The notes beneath the pieces were generated by a model. The model had not been told where the DNA came from, did no database searches, and saw nothing but the letters and a program-made list of their open reading frames with translations. The translations under genes and the position numbers were made by a program. DNA of 64,000 bases from Blastococcus xanthinilyticus (GTDB lineage: Bacteria; Actinomycetota; Actinomycetes; Mycobacteriales; Geodermatophilaceae): the NCBI RefSeq assembly GCF_008124835.1, contig NZ_VNHW01000010.1, positions 62,001-126,000 of the forward strand, in the 5' to 3' direction. Shown here one piece after another: positions 53,193 through 64,000 of the stretch (its first letter is position 1; the number at the start of each line of letters is the position of its first letter).

Positions 53193-56100
53193 GTGACCTT
53201 GCGCGGCGTGCTCGACGTCGTCCTCACCGACCCCGGCATGGCCCGCGTCGTCGCCGCCGCCGGGAACGCCGAGCTGTCGGTCACCGCGCCGCCGTCGGTG
53301 CAGCCGCTGGTGGCCGCCGCGCTGGCCCGCGGCGGCGACGTCCCGGTGCTGGTGGTCACGGCCGGTGAGCGGGACGCCGACGTCACCGCGGAGCTGCTGC
53401 GCTGCTTCCTCCCCGGCCGGCGGGTGGAGACCTTCCCCGCCTGGGAGACGCTGCCCCACGAGCGGCTGAGCCCGCGTGCCGACACCGTCGGCCGCCGGCT
53501 GGCCGTGCTGCGCGACCTCACGCACCCCGGCGAGAACGGCACCGTCGACGTGCTGGTGGCCCCCGTGCGCAGCGTGCTCCAGCCGCTCGCCCCGGGGCTG
53601 GGCGACCTCGTGCCGGTCGAGCTCAAGCCGGGCGACGCCGCCGACCTCGACGACATCGCCCGCGCGCTCTCCGACGCCGCCTACACCCGGGTCGAGCTGG
53701 TCGAGAAGCGCGGCGAGTTCGCCGTCCGCGGCGGGCTGCTCGACGTCTTCCCGCCGACCGAGCCGCACCCGGTGCGGGTCGAGTTCTGGGGCGACGAGGT
53801 CGACGAGCTGCGCTACTTCTCCGCCGCCGACCAGCGGTCCCTCGACGAGCGCCCCGACCGGCTGTGGGCGGCGCCGTGCCGGGAGCTGCTGCTCACCGAC
53901 GAGGTGCGCGCCCGCGCCGCCGCCCTCGGGGTCGAGCACCCCGGCCTGCTGGAGATCCTCGGCAAGCTGGCCGAGGGCATCGCGGTCGAGGGCATGGAGT
54001 CGCTGACGCCGGCGCTCATCGGGGACACCGGTGGGGAGGGTGGGGACAGTTCCGCCATGCAGCTGCTCACCGACCTGCTGCCGGCGGGCACGCACGTGCT
54101 GGTCTGCGACCCCGAGCGGGTGCGCAGCCGCTCGGTGGACCTCGTGCGCACCGCCGAGGAGTTCCTCGCCGCCTCCTGGGCCACCGCCGCCGAGGCGGGC
54201 GAGGCGCCGCTGGACCTCGGGGCGTCGACCTTCCGCGACCTCGCGGACGTCGAGGCCGCCGCCCGCGGCCGGGGCCTGCCGTGGTGGACGACGGGGTCGT
54301 TCACCGTCCAGTCCGAGGATGACGAGCACCAGGTCACCCTCGACGCCACGGTCGTCGACCGCTTCGCCGGCGACGTGCCCAAGGCGATCGAGACGATGCG
54401 GAGCTGGCACCGCGAGGGCTGGCGGGTCGTGGTCACCTTCGCCGGCCCGGGCCCCGCCCAGCGCGCCGCCGAGCAGTTCGCGCAGGCCGAGCTGGGCGCC
54501 GCCCTGGTCCCGGGCGTGGAAACCGCACCCGAGCCCCGGCTGACCTCGGTCACGCAGGGCAACCTCGAGGCCGGTTTCGCCTTCCCGGTCATCGGGCTGG
54601 CCCTGCTCACCGAGCACGACCTGACCGGTCAGCGCGGCACCTCGATGCGCGACGCGGTGAAGATGCCCGCTCGTCGGCGCAACGCCGTCGACCTGGTGCA
54701 GCTGCAGCCCGGCGATCTCGTCGTCCACGAGCAGCACGGGGTCGGCCGCTACATCGAGATGATCAGCCGCACCGTCAACGGTGGCCAGCGCGACTACCTG
54801 ATCGTCGAGTACGCGCCGTCGCGGCGGAACCAGCCGCCGGACCGGCTGTTCGTGCCCACCGACGCCCTCGACCAGTTGACCCGCTACGTCGGCGGGGAGG
54901 CCCCGGCGCTGTCCAAGCTCGGGGGCGCCGACTGGCAGAAGACCAAGAGCTCGGCCCGCAGGGCGGTCAAGCAGATCGCCGGCGAGCTCATCCGGCTGTA
55001 CTCGGCGCGCATGGCGACGACGGGCCACACCTTCGGCCCCGACACCGTCTGGCAGCGCGAGCTGGAGGACGCCTTCCCGTTCCAGGAGACGCCCGACCAG
55101 CTGGCCGCGATCGACGAGGTCAAGGCCGACATGGAGCAGTCGGTGCCGATGGACCGGATCATCTGCGGCGACGTCGGCTACGGGAAGACCGAGATCGCCG
55201 TCCGCGCCGCGTTCAAGGCGGTGCAGGACGGCAAGCAGGTCGCCGTCCTGGTGCCGACGACGCTGCTGGCCAACCAGCACTTCAAGACCTTCGCCGAGCG
55301 GTTCGCCCAGTTCCCGGTGACGGTGAAGGTGCTGTCCCGGTTCCAGTCCGACGCCGAGACCCGGCAGATCCTCGCCGAGCTCGCCGACGGTCGGATCGAC
55401 GTGCTCGTCGGCACCCACCGGCTGCTGCAGCCGACCACCCGGTGGAAGGACCTCGGGCTGGTCGTCGTCGACGAGGAGCAGCGCTTCGGCGTCGAGCACA
55501 AGGAGTACCTCAAGACGATGCGGACGGCGGTCGACGTGCTGTCGATGTCGGCCACCCCGATCCCGCGCACCCTGGAGATGAGCCTCACCGGCATCCGGGA
55601 GATGTCGACAATCCTCACCCCGCCCGAGGAGCGGCACCCGGTGCTCACCTACGTGGGCGCCTGGAACGACAAGCAGATGGCCGCCGCGATCCGCCGCGAG
55701 CTGCTGCGCGACGGGCAGGTCTTCGTCATCCACAACCGGGTGCAGTCGATCGACAAGGCGGCGGCGAAGATCCGCTCCCTGGTGCCCGAGGCCCGGATCG
55801 CCGTCGGGCACGGCCAGATGAAGGAGCACGAGCTCGAGCGGATCATGGTCGGCTTCTGGGAGAAGGAGTACGACGTCCTGGTCGCGACGACGATCGTCGA
55901 GTCGGGCCTGGACATCCCCAACGCCAACACCCTGATCGTCGACCGCGCGGACACCTTCGGGCTCTCCCAGCTGCACCAGATCCGCGGCCGGGTGGGCCGT
56001 GGGCGGGAGCGGGCCTACGCCTACTTCACCTACGACCCGACCCGCACGCTCACCGAGACCTCGGTCGACCGGCTGACCACCATCGCGAACAACACCGACC

Positions 56101-56738
56101 TCGGTGCCGGCATGGCGGTGGCGATGAAGGACCTGGAGATCCGCGGCTCGGGCAACCTGCTCGGCGGCGAGCAGTCCGGGCACATCGCCGGCGTCGGCTT
56201 CGACCTCTACGTCCGGCTGGTCGGCGAGGCGGTGGCCGACTACCGCGCGCAGGTCACCGGCGAGGAGGCGCCCGCCGAGCCGGTGGAGGTGCGGGTGGAC
56301 CTGCCGGTCGACGCGCACCTGCCGCACGACTACGTGCCGGGGGAGCGGCTGCGCATGGAGGCCTACCGGAAGGTGGCCTCGATCCAGGACGACGACGCCG
56401 CCCAGGCCGTCCTCGACGAGCTCACCGACCGGTACGGCGCCCCGCCGGCGCCGGTGCTCAACCTGCTGGCCGTCGCCCGGTTCCGGGTGGCCATGCGCGC
56501 GCTCGGCGTCAACGAGGTCTCGCTGACCGGGCGCAGCATCCGCATCGGCCCTGTGGACCTACCGGAGTCCAAGCAAATGCGGCTGGCCCGGATGGCCGAC
56601 GGCGCCTCCTACAAGGCGGCGGTGCGGACCCTCTCGCTCAAGGTGCCGGTCGGCCCGGACCGCCGCACCCCGCTGCGCGACGTTCCCCTGCTGGAGAATC
56701 TGCACTCGCTGCTGAAGGCCGTCCTCCAGCAGCCGTAG
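53193..56738 (+). CDS. mfd: Transcription-repair coupling factor Mfd
   Basis: The 1181-aa protein has the UvrB-like N-terminal module (WETLPHERLSPRADTVGRR, EKRGEFAVRGGLLDVFPPT), the RNAP-interaction domain (LVVHEQHGVGRYIEM, YLIVEYA), the RecG-like helicase core with Walker A DRIICGDVGYGKTEIAVRAAFKA, VDEEQRFGVEHKEYLK (DEEQ), SMSATPIPRTLEMSLTGIRE and QIRGRVGRGRERAYAYF, and the C-terminal TRCF domain. It releases stalled RNA polymerase and recruits UvrA. AGGAG precedes the GTG; a TAACCT box lies at 53121-53126. Confidence 0.97.
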   Translation: MTLRGVLDVVLTDPGMARVVAAAGNAELSVTAPPSVQPLVAAALARGGDVPVLVVTAGERDADVTAELLRCFLPGRRVETFPAWETLPHERLSPRADTVGRRLAVLRDLTHPGENGTVDVLVAPVRSVLQPLAPGLGDLVPVELKPGDAADLDDIARALSDAAYTRVELVEKRGEFAVRGGLLDVFPPTEPHPVRVEFWGDEVDELRYFSAADQRSLDERPDRLWAAPCRELLLTDEVRARAAALGVEHPGLLEILGKLAEGIAVEGMESLTPALIGDTGGEGGDSSAMQLLTDLLPAGTHVLVCDPERVRSRSVDLVRTAEEFLAASWATAAEAGEAPLDLGASTFRDLADVEAAARGRGLPWWTTGSFTVQSEDDEHQVTLDATVVDRFAGDVPKAIETMRSWHREGWRVVVTFAGPGPAQRAAEQFAQAELGAALVPGVETAPEPRLTSVTQGNLEAGFAFPVIGLALLTEHDLTGQRGTSMRDAVKMPARRRNAVDLVQLQPGDLVVHEQHGVGRYIEMISRTVNGGQRDYLIVEYAPSRRNQPPDRLFVPTDALDQLTRYVGGEAPALSKLGGADWQKTKSSARRAVKQIAGELIRLYSARMATTGHTFGPDTVWQRELEDAFPFQETPDQLAAIDEVKADMEQSVPMDRIICGDVGYGKTEIAVRAAFKAVQDGKQVAVLVPTTLLANQHFKTFAERFAQFPVTVKVLSRFQSDAETRQILAELADGRIDVLVGTHRLLQPTTRWKDLGLVVVDEEQRFGVEHKEYLKTMRTAVDVLSMSATPIPRTLEMSLTGIREMSTILTPPEERHPVLTYVGAWNDKQMAAAIRRELLRDGQVFVIHNRVQSIDKAAAKIRSLVPEARIAVGHGQMKEHELERIMVGFWEKEYDVLVATTIVESGLDIPNANTLIVDRADTFGLSQLHQIRGRVGRGRERAYAYFTYDPTRTLTETSVDRLTTIANNTDLGAGMAVAMKDLEIRGSGNLLGGEQSGHIAGVGFDLYVRLVGEAVADYRAQVTGEEAPAEPVEVRVDLPVDAHLPHDYVPGERLRMEAYRKVASIQDDDAAQAVLDELTDRYGAPPAPVLNLLAVARFRVAMRALGVNEVSLTGRSIRIGPVDLPESKQMRLARMADGASYKAAVRTLSLKVPVGPDRRTPLRDVPLLENLHSLLKAVLQQP

Positions 56739-56832
56739 TAGCACCCGTCTCCCGACCCCCTCGCCAGTCGTGCCGGTCGTTGGGGACCGGGGCTCCACGT
56801 CGAGCATCCCGCGTGTCCCTCGAATGCCTGAC

Positions 56833-56854
56833 ATGCCCTACCCGGAATGGGCAT
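56833..56854 (+). promoter_or_regulatory. Dyad in front of the phosphatase gene
   Basis: ATGCCC-N10-GGGCAT lies 52 bp before the phosphatase start in the 167-bp gap after mfd. It is a candidate operator for the second half of the polysaccharide region. Confidence 0.3.
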
Positions 56855-56905
56855 CGGATGCGCTGTTCCGTTCGCTGTGAGGAATCGGCCCGGAGAATGG
56901 ACGGC

Positions 56906-57517
56906 ATGGTGGCTACCGTTCCCTTCACCGTGCTCGTGGTGTGTACCGGGAACATCTGCCGTTCCCCGCTGGCGGAACGCGTCGGCCAGGCCCACCTGTC
57001 CCGGGTGCTCCCCGACCCCACGGTTCTCCGACTCGACAGTGCCGGTACCCGGGCCGTCGTCGGCTCGGGGATGGACCCCGCGAGCGCCCGTGTTCTGCGC
57101 GTCCTCGGCGGGGACCCCGCCGACTTTCGCGCCCAGCAGCTGACCGACGGCATCGTCGGCTCGGCCGACCTCACGCTGACGATGACCCGGTATCACCGCC
57201 AGAACGTCCTCGCGCGCGCCCCCCGCGCGCTCTCGCGCACTTTCACGCTCGTCGAGGCCGCTAGCCTGATCGACCTTCTCGGCCCGGACGTCAAACTTCC
57301 CGACGGCGATCCCGCCGACCGCGCCCGCGCCCTCGTGAAGCGCATGGCCAAGGCCCGGGCCCTGCGCCCGAGCAGCGCCGCGGACGACGTCGTGGATCCC
57401 ATCGGGCAGCCGGATGAAGTGCATGCCGCGGTGGGGGAGACCATCGCCGCCGCGACGCGTCCCGTCCTTGGCCGATTCGCCGCACTCCTCGGCGCAACGG
57501 CCGACTCGCGGACGTGA
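56906..57517 (+). CDS. Low-molecular-weight protein tyrosine phosphatase-like protein
   Basis: The 203-aa protein has the P-loop VVCTGNICRSPLAE (CX5R, Cys13/Arg19), DSAGTRAVVGSGMDPASARVL and a C-terminal DVVDPIGQP providing the general-acid Asp-Pro. It is ~50 residues longer than typical LMW-PTPs, with an insertion rich in Lys/Arg/Ala (RARALVKRMAKARALRPSSA). Such phosphatases dephosphorylate BY-kinases controlling capsule chain length; no BY-kinase gene is visible here. ATG at 56897 is an alternative. The stop overlaps the next start (GTGA). Confidence 0.85.
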   Translation: MVATVPFTVLVVCTGNICRSPLAERVGQAHLSRVLPDPTVLRLDSAGTRAVVGSGMDPASARVLRVLGGDPADFRAQQLTDGIVGSADLTLTMTRYHRQNVLARAPRALSRTFTLVEAASLIDLLGPDVKLPDGDPADRARALVKRMAKARALRPSSAADDVVDPIGQPDEVHAAVGETIAAATRPVLGRFAALLGATADSRT

Positions 57518-59034
57518 CCGCTCCTCCTGATCCGCCCGCGCCGGGTCGGCGCGCGCTGGGCCGACGGGGATTCGTCGTCGCCGCGCTCGCCGGCGGGACC
57601 GCGGTGGGCGCCGCGGCCGCCACGCAGCTCCCCGGCCTGCGCGGTTCTGAGGCGACCTCGATCGAGGCACCCACCGGCGTCACGGTGCTCGCCGGACCGG
57701 AAATCGACGTCTCCGGGACCGGGGACAGCACCGCCGCGCTGCAGGCCGCCATCGACGCCGCCCCCGAGGGTGCGCAGCTGTGGCTGCCCGGGGGGCTCTA
57801 CCTGGTCGACGGCATCACACTCCGGCACGGCCAGTTTCTCACCGGGCCGTCGGGACGCTCCTACACCGACCGGGCCGAGAGCGGAGCCCGGCTGCGGGCG
57901 CGCTCCGCCGACTCACCCGGACCGGTGCTGACCGTCGGCGAGCTCGGCGTCGTCACCGACATCGCCGTCGAGGGGGAGGGGCGGGCCCAGCCGGCAGTCC
58001 GGCCGGCCGGCATCGGCGTGGTCCTCGAGCGGGTCACCATGGCCGAGGCATCGGTCGGCTTCGACGCCACCTACGTCAGCGGCAGCATCCTCACCGAGTG
58101 CCAGATCCACCAGAACGGGATCGGCATCAAGGACATCGTCGACTCGATGGTGCAGAGCACGGTGATCAACGCCAACGCGGGCGACGGAATCTCGCTGGGC
58201 TCTGGCGCCAACGACAACACGTTCCTAGGCAACAAGATCGAGTGGAACGATGGCTGCGGCCTGCGGGCCTTCCAGACCGAGCACAACGTGCTCATCGGCG
58301 GAGTGATCGACCGCAACGGCAAGGCCGGCGTCCGGCTGGTCGAGTGCTCGCACGGCACGATCGTGGGCGCGGTGCTCCGCCGCAACGGCCGGCTCGCCGA
58401 GGGGATGCCGGACGACGACTGCCACCTCTTCCACGCCGGGTGCACGGCGCTCGTCGTCACAGGGCTCAGCACCAACTCCGGCAGGGACGACGGCGGGACG
58501 AAAGGCTACGACTCACCCGCTGTCGCCCTCCGTGCGGACGGCGGCACCGACGTCACGATCATCGGCAACGACCTCACCGGCTCCACGTCCGGAACCGCCA
58601 TCGCGACCCCCGCGCCGGGTCTCCGCGGGACGCAACTGCTCAACGCCGGCCCCGGCCTGCAGAGCGCCTCCGGGACCCAGGTGCGGATCGGCGCCGCGGA
58701 GATCGTGGTGGAGGGCGGGTCCACCGAGCCGGCCGAGTTCGCGGTGGACGCCGGCGACCCGGACGGCCCGGGGCGGGTCTATCGGCTGCTGCTGTCATCC
58801 CGGAGCGACGGGTCCGGCGTCCGCGGGGCCGCCGAGGCCCTGGTCCTGGTCAGCCGGGACGACGCCGGCTCCGAGGTCGCCCTGGCAGCGCCCGAGGACC
58901 GGATCGGCGCCGAGTTCGGGCCCACCGGACGGCTGCGCGTTACCGCCGACGTCACGGCCGACGGGCTGGTCCTGACTGTGGCGGTCACCAACACCGGTGC
59001 CGCCGCGGCGCGGATCCGGCTGGAACTCCTCTAA
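57514..59034 (+). CDS. Tat-exported right-handed beta-helix protein
   Basis: The 506-aa protein starts with a twin-arginine signal (RRALGRRGFVVAALAGGTAVGAAAATQLPG) and continues into a pectate-lyase-like beta-helix: GTGDSTAALQAAIDAAPEGAQLWLPGGLYLVDG, then repeats such as CQIHQNGIGIKDIVDSMVQSTVINANAGDGISLGSGANDNTFLGNKI and HNVLIGGVIDRNGKAGVRLVE. A beta-rich C-terminal domain (about 390-506) follows. It may cleave or modify the polysaccharide made by neighbours. Translationally coupled to the phosphatase gene. Confidence 0.82.
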   Translation: MTAPPDPPAPGRRALGRRGFVVAALAGGTAVGAAAATQLPGLRGSEATSIEAPTGVTVLAGPEIDVSGTGDSTAALQAAIDAAPEGAQLWLPGGLYLVDGITLRHGQFLTGPSGRSYTDRAESGARLRARSADSPGPVLTVGELGVVTDIAVEGEGRAQPAVRPAGIGVVLERVTMAEASVGFDATYVSGSILTECQIHQNGIGIKDIVDSMVQSTVINANAGDGISLGSGANDNTFLGNKIEWNDGCGLRAFQTEHNVLIGGVIDRNGKAGVRLVECSHGTIVGAVLRRNGRLAEGMPDDDCHLFHAGCTALVVTGLSTNSGRDDGGTKGYDSPAVALRADGGTDVTIIGNDLTGSTSGTAIATPAPGLRGTQLLNAGPGLQSASGTQVRIGAAEIVVEGGSTEPAEFAVDAGDPDGPGRVYRLLLSSRSDGSGVRGAAEALVLVSRDDAGSEVALAAPEDRIGAEFGPTGRLRVTADVTADGLVLTVAVTNTGAAAARIRLELL

Positions 59035-59126
59035 GGAAGGTCGCCCGACCTGCCGATGAGAGGAGGCCGGGCACAGCTCCGCCCGACTGCTGCACGCGAC
59101 GACCGGGAAGGACATCGCAGACCACC

Positions 59127-60518
59127 GTGCCCGCACCGCTGAACTCCTCGCACCCGGTGGATGCCCCGGCCGGCCCCGGCCCCGAGGTGACCGCGGGGGT
59201 CGAGGGCGGTCGCGGCAGGGGCGCTCGGATCCGGCGGCGGGCTTTGGGCGGCGCGGGGACGGCCGACCGGGCGAGCTGGTCCGAACGGGTCCTCTACGGA
59301 GCGCTGCTGGTGCTCGCCGTCACGGGCGTGGTCTCGCCCGGCGAGTACAACTACAACCTGCTGCCCGCCGGCTCGCTGCTCGAGCTGGCGCTGATTGGCT
59401 GCGCCGCGCTCCTGGCCGTCCGTCTCACGGCGGGTGCGTGGCCGATCCTGGTCCTCGGGGGCCTGTACGTCTTCGTGAAAACGCTGACCTGGTTCACCTA
59501 CAGCTCGGCGAGCGTCGTCGACTTCGTGCAGGCCTACAAGGCCTACATCTACCTCGTGGCGCTGGCGTTCTTCGTCGGGAAGAAGGTCTTCTCGGCCCGC
59601 CGCCTGGCGCACTTCACGACCGTGCTCGTCGGCGTCTTCCTGCTGAAGTACAGCTACTCCGTCGTCCTGGGCCTTGCGCAGCGGCCGGGCGTCTACATCG
59701 AGAACAACTTCGAGCTGATCCTGCTGATGGGCCTGGTCTACCTGGCCTGGCCACACCTCGGCGAACGCCGGAACTGGCTCTTCCTCGCTCTCGCAGCCAC
59801 CGTGCTGCTGTCCGGGTCCCGGAGCGCCGCGCTGGCGCTGCTCGTGGTCTACGTCTTCCTCTACGTCCGGACGAGCAACCGCACCTGGCCGTTGCACATC
59901 GCGGGTGTTGCGGCGGTCGGCTACGCCGTCTTCGAGGTCATCACCAGCCGGCTCAGCCAGGACGGTGGTCTGTCGAGCCTGGACCGGCTGAACTTCCTCC
60001 AGGTGTATCTGGACGACGTCGACAGCTGGCCGGTCTGGCAGTTCTTCACCGGGTCCGCCCCGCTGACGCCGCTGTCCTCCGGCGCGTGCGCCGACCTGTC
60101 GTACTACGCACCGCTGTTCAGCTCCACCGACCCCGGTATCTGTTACTCGGTCATCCTGCACTCGTTCGTGCTGCGCGCCCTGTTCGACCACGGGATCCTC
60201 GGCCTCGTCCTCCTGTACGCGCTCGTCTGGCTCGGCCTGCGCCGCTCCGGGGTCAGCGTCCGCGACGCGCTCGCGCTCCTGGCGCCCATCACCGCCAGTG
60301 CCTTCTCCGTCTCGGCCTTCAACAGCGTCTTCACCGCGATCCTGCTGGCCATCGCCATGGGCCTGGACCGCAGCGGTCCTCCGGTCGCGACGTCGCCGCG
60401 ACCGGAGCGCGGGCGCCGGCGTCGGTGGCCGGTCGATAAGGGAGAGGACCGTCGACGGCCGGGTGTATCCCGCCGCGCTGCTGCTGTCCGGCGTCGGGTC
60501 GTCCGCACCGTGCCGTAG
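59127..60518 (+). CDS. O-antigen ligase/Wzy-polymerase-like membrane protein
   Basis: The 463-aa protein has about ten hydrophobic helices (WSERVLYGALLVLAVTGVV, LLELALIGCAALLAVRL, ... ALLAPITASAFSVSAFNSVFTAILLAIAMG) and a large loop between late helices (SRLSQDGGLSSLDRLNFLQVYLDDVDSWPVWQFFTGSAP, with LHSFVLRALFDHGILGLVLLY), the layout of Wzy/WaaL proteins. The motif HSFVLRALFDHGILG is typical. It probably polymerises or ligates the glycan repeat. The C-terminus is a basic Arg-rich tail. The GTG at 59127 has only a weak Shine-Dalgarno. Confidence 0.82.
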   Translation: MPAPLNSSHPVDAPAGPGPEVTAGVEGGRGRGARIRRRALGGAGTADRASWSERVLYGALLVLAVTGVVSPGEYNYNLLPAGSLLELALIGCAALLAVRLTAGAWPILVLGGLYVFVKTLTWFTYSSASVVDFVQAYKAYIYLVALAFFVGKKVFSARRLAHFTTVLVGVFLLKYSYSVVLGLAQRPGVYIENNFELILLMGLVYLAWPHLGERRNWLFLALAATVLLSGSRSAALALLVVYVFLYVRTSNRTWPLHIAGVAAVGYAVFEVITSRLSQDGGLSSLDRLNFLQVYLDDVDSWPVWQFFTGSAPLTPLSSGACADLSYYAPLFSSTDPGICYSVILHSFVLRALFDHGILGLVLLYALVWLGLRRSGVSVRDALALLAPITASAFSVSAFNSVFTAILLAIAMGLDRSGPPVATSPRPERGRRRRWPVDKGEDRRRPGVSRRAAAVRRRVVRTVP

Positions 60519-60597
60519 GCCGCCGGCCTCCCGGCACAACGGGGCCCACCACCACGCGCGGTCGTCACGGCGGAGGACGCTCCCGTGAGGCGTACGC

Positions 60598-60648
60598 GAA
60601 CGAACGGAGGGGAGGACGGCGAGCAGCCGTCCTCCCCTCCGTTCGTTC
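60598..60648. terminator. 23-bp perfect hairpin between convergent genes
   Basis: Positions 60598-60620 pair perfectly with 60626-60648 around a GAGCA loop (outer GAACGAACGG/CCGTTCGTTC). It lies 80 bp after the Wzy-like stop and 10 bp before the PIG-L stop, so it ends transcription from both sides. Confidence 0.85.
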
Positions 60649-60657
60649 AGCGGTGTG

Positions 60658-63282
<2,625 letters not shown>

Positions 63283-63698
63283 GATGGTCCCCCTCGGTGC
63301 GTCTGAATCTCTCGGTAAGAGCACGGACAGTAAGTGGGCTGCTGCCCGATCTGGCCCTCTGCTGGGGTTCCTCCGTCTATGGAGTGAGGGCGAGGGGCCC
63401 ATTTCTTACTGAGAGTTACCGGATGGCTGCGCCACGCACCGGGAGAGTCGCGTGCGCCCGCCTACCCCGAAAAGTCCGGGTCAGTGCCGCTTGTCGCCCG
63501 TGAGAAGAGCGCGCCGAATGCGTCCGGGTACAGCGATTCGCCTGTCCGGGGGACGAGTCGACCTCCCCCATGGGGGTGATGAAGGGCTCTAAACCAGGGC
63601 TTTTCCGTCCGGAATCAACTTAGCTCTAGTCGCTTCTCGTGATGTGCGACTCGTCAATTCCCGGGTCGTAAGACTAACGCGACGACAAAGGATTCCCG
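63283..63698. promoter_or_regulatory. Divergent promoter region, 416 bp without a gene
   Basis: This gap separates the PIG-L gene from the right-edge acyltransferase. It is less GC-rich than its surroundings near the right end. It holds a perfect CCCCCATGGGGG palindrome (63565-63576), an imperfect far-spaced pair CTCTCGGTAA (63309) and TTACTGAGAG (63405), and TAAGACT at 63668 as a possible -10. No gene is seen in it. Confidence 0.4.
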
Positions 63699-64000
63699 AT
63701 GGCGGCGACACATCCGGCCTCACTCAAAGAACTCGTCGAGTGGATGGCTGAGGACATCAACGTGAACCGCCGTCGCGGCGGCCTGCTGAGTGTTGCCGCG
63801 GTCGTGGCATTTCGGCTGAACCAGTTCGGCGTGCGAGCGTCCGGGCCGGCCGCTGCCGTCGCCCGCATCGTCTCGCTGCCGGTGGTCGCCTTCGCCCGTC
63901 TCGGGATCGGGGTCGAGATTCCGGGCAGCCTGGCCTGCGGCCGCCGCTTGGTCCTCGCTCACGGTGGACGCGGCGTGATCTTCCACCCCGACGCACGCCT
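63699..64000 (+). CDS. Serine-acetyltransferase-like acyltransferase, cut by window edge
   Basis: The first 100 residues read MAATHPASLKELVEWMAEDINVNRRRGG, then FRLNQFGVRASGPAAAVARIVSLPVVAFARLGIGVEIPG and LACGRRLVLAHGGRGVIFHPDAR. This aligns closely with the C-terminal domain of the adenylation-carrier fusion (HPSSFRELLQWMAEDAQVNRRRGG, LACGRRLVLAHGGRGII), so it is a stand-alone paralogue. Such enzymes O-acetylate sugars or serine. AAAGGA lies about 7 nt before the ATG. The hexapeptide repeats should continue beyond position 64000. Confidence 0.85.
   Translation, partial: MAATHPASLKELVEWMAEDINVNRRRGGLLSVAAVVAFRLNQFGVRASGPAAAVARIVSLPVVAFARLGIGVEIPGSLACGRRLVLAHGGRGVIFHPDAR

Noticed and set aside
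52440-56327. Very long open frame antisense to mfd (about 1295 codons)
   Set aside because: The product is His/Val/Arg/Gln-rich with no domain, and the opposite strand encodes a complete Mfd; this is a high-GC third-position shadow.

Overview
This 64-kb window is very GC-rich, dense in GTG starts and 4-bp start/stop overlaps, and has actinobacterial signature genes: rpfB, sepX/glp, a protein O-mannosyltransferase, TioE- and ScbR-type regulators, DUF5313 and FmdB-type zinc ribbons. From protein content and recalled gene order it most resembles a soil/rock actinobacterium of the Geodermatophilaceae (Blastococcus/Geodermatophilus/Modestobacter type). That placement is inference, not a database result.

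Layout. 1-9.2 kb: repair and housekeeping functions (partial Nei-type glycosylase, GNAT acetyltransferase, tRNA-Arg, two CBS/DUF21 membrane proteins), a small metal-response locus (DUF4396 protein divergent from a CmtR-like sensor coupled to a CDF transporter), an atypical LuxR regulator, a sirtuin, and a glycosylase-like protein with an EVE/PUA-like tail. 9.2-19.6 kb: kinase-thioesterase-glyoxalase operon, YbaK protein, mscL, CpaB-like and FmdB-like genes, metallo-hydrolase, AraC/VOC pair, and a TioE-type regulator divergent from a UvrA-like drug-resistance ATPase. 19.6-23.7 kb: three-gene operon for a dicarboxylate permease (MatC-like), a CaiB-type CoA transferase and a fused carboxyltransferase.

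23.8-57 kb follows the conserved actinobacterial backbone known from Mycobacterium tuberculosis Rv0993-Rv1020: galU-glp-rimJ-sepX (divisome-linked), pmt/rsmI, metG-tatD-rpfB-rsmA-ispE, glmU-prs-rplY-pth and mfd. Local insertions in this backbone are a butyrolactone-type AfsA/ScbR signalling pair beside tRNA-Ala, a DUF559 nuclease gene bracketed by matched direct repeats, corA, and a fatty-acid desaturase beside tRNA-Gln.

47.9-64 kb is a surface-polysaccharide region wrapped around mfd: a membrane sugar-1-phosphate transferase (chain initiation), an unusual adenylation-carrier-acyltransferase fusion with its own phosphopantetheinyl transferase, a low-molecular-weight tyrosine phosphatase, a Tat-exported beta-helix protein, a Wzy-like polymerase/ligase, a secreted PIG-L deacetylase with three discoidin-like repeats, and at the right edge a stand-alone acyltransferase that is a close paralogue of the fusion's last domain. 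Together they look like assembly, modification and export of an exopolysaccharide.

Several genes appear to have leaderless transcripts (a TAnnnT box 6-7 nt before the start codon), and strong GC-rich hairpins without T-tracts separate convergent genes. No CRISPR array, rRNA, insertion sequence or prophage was seen.
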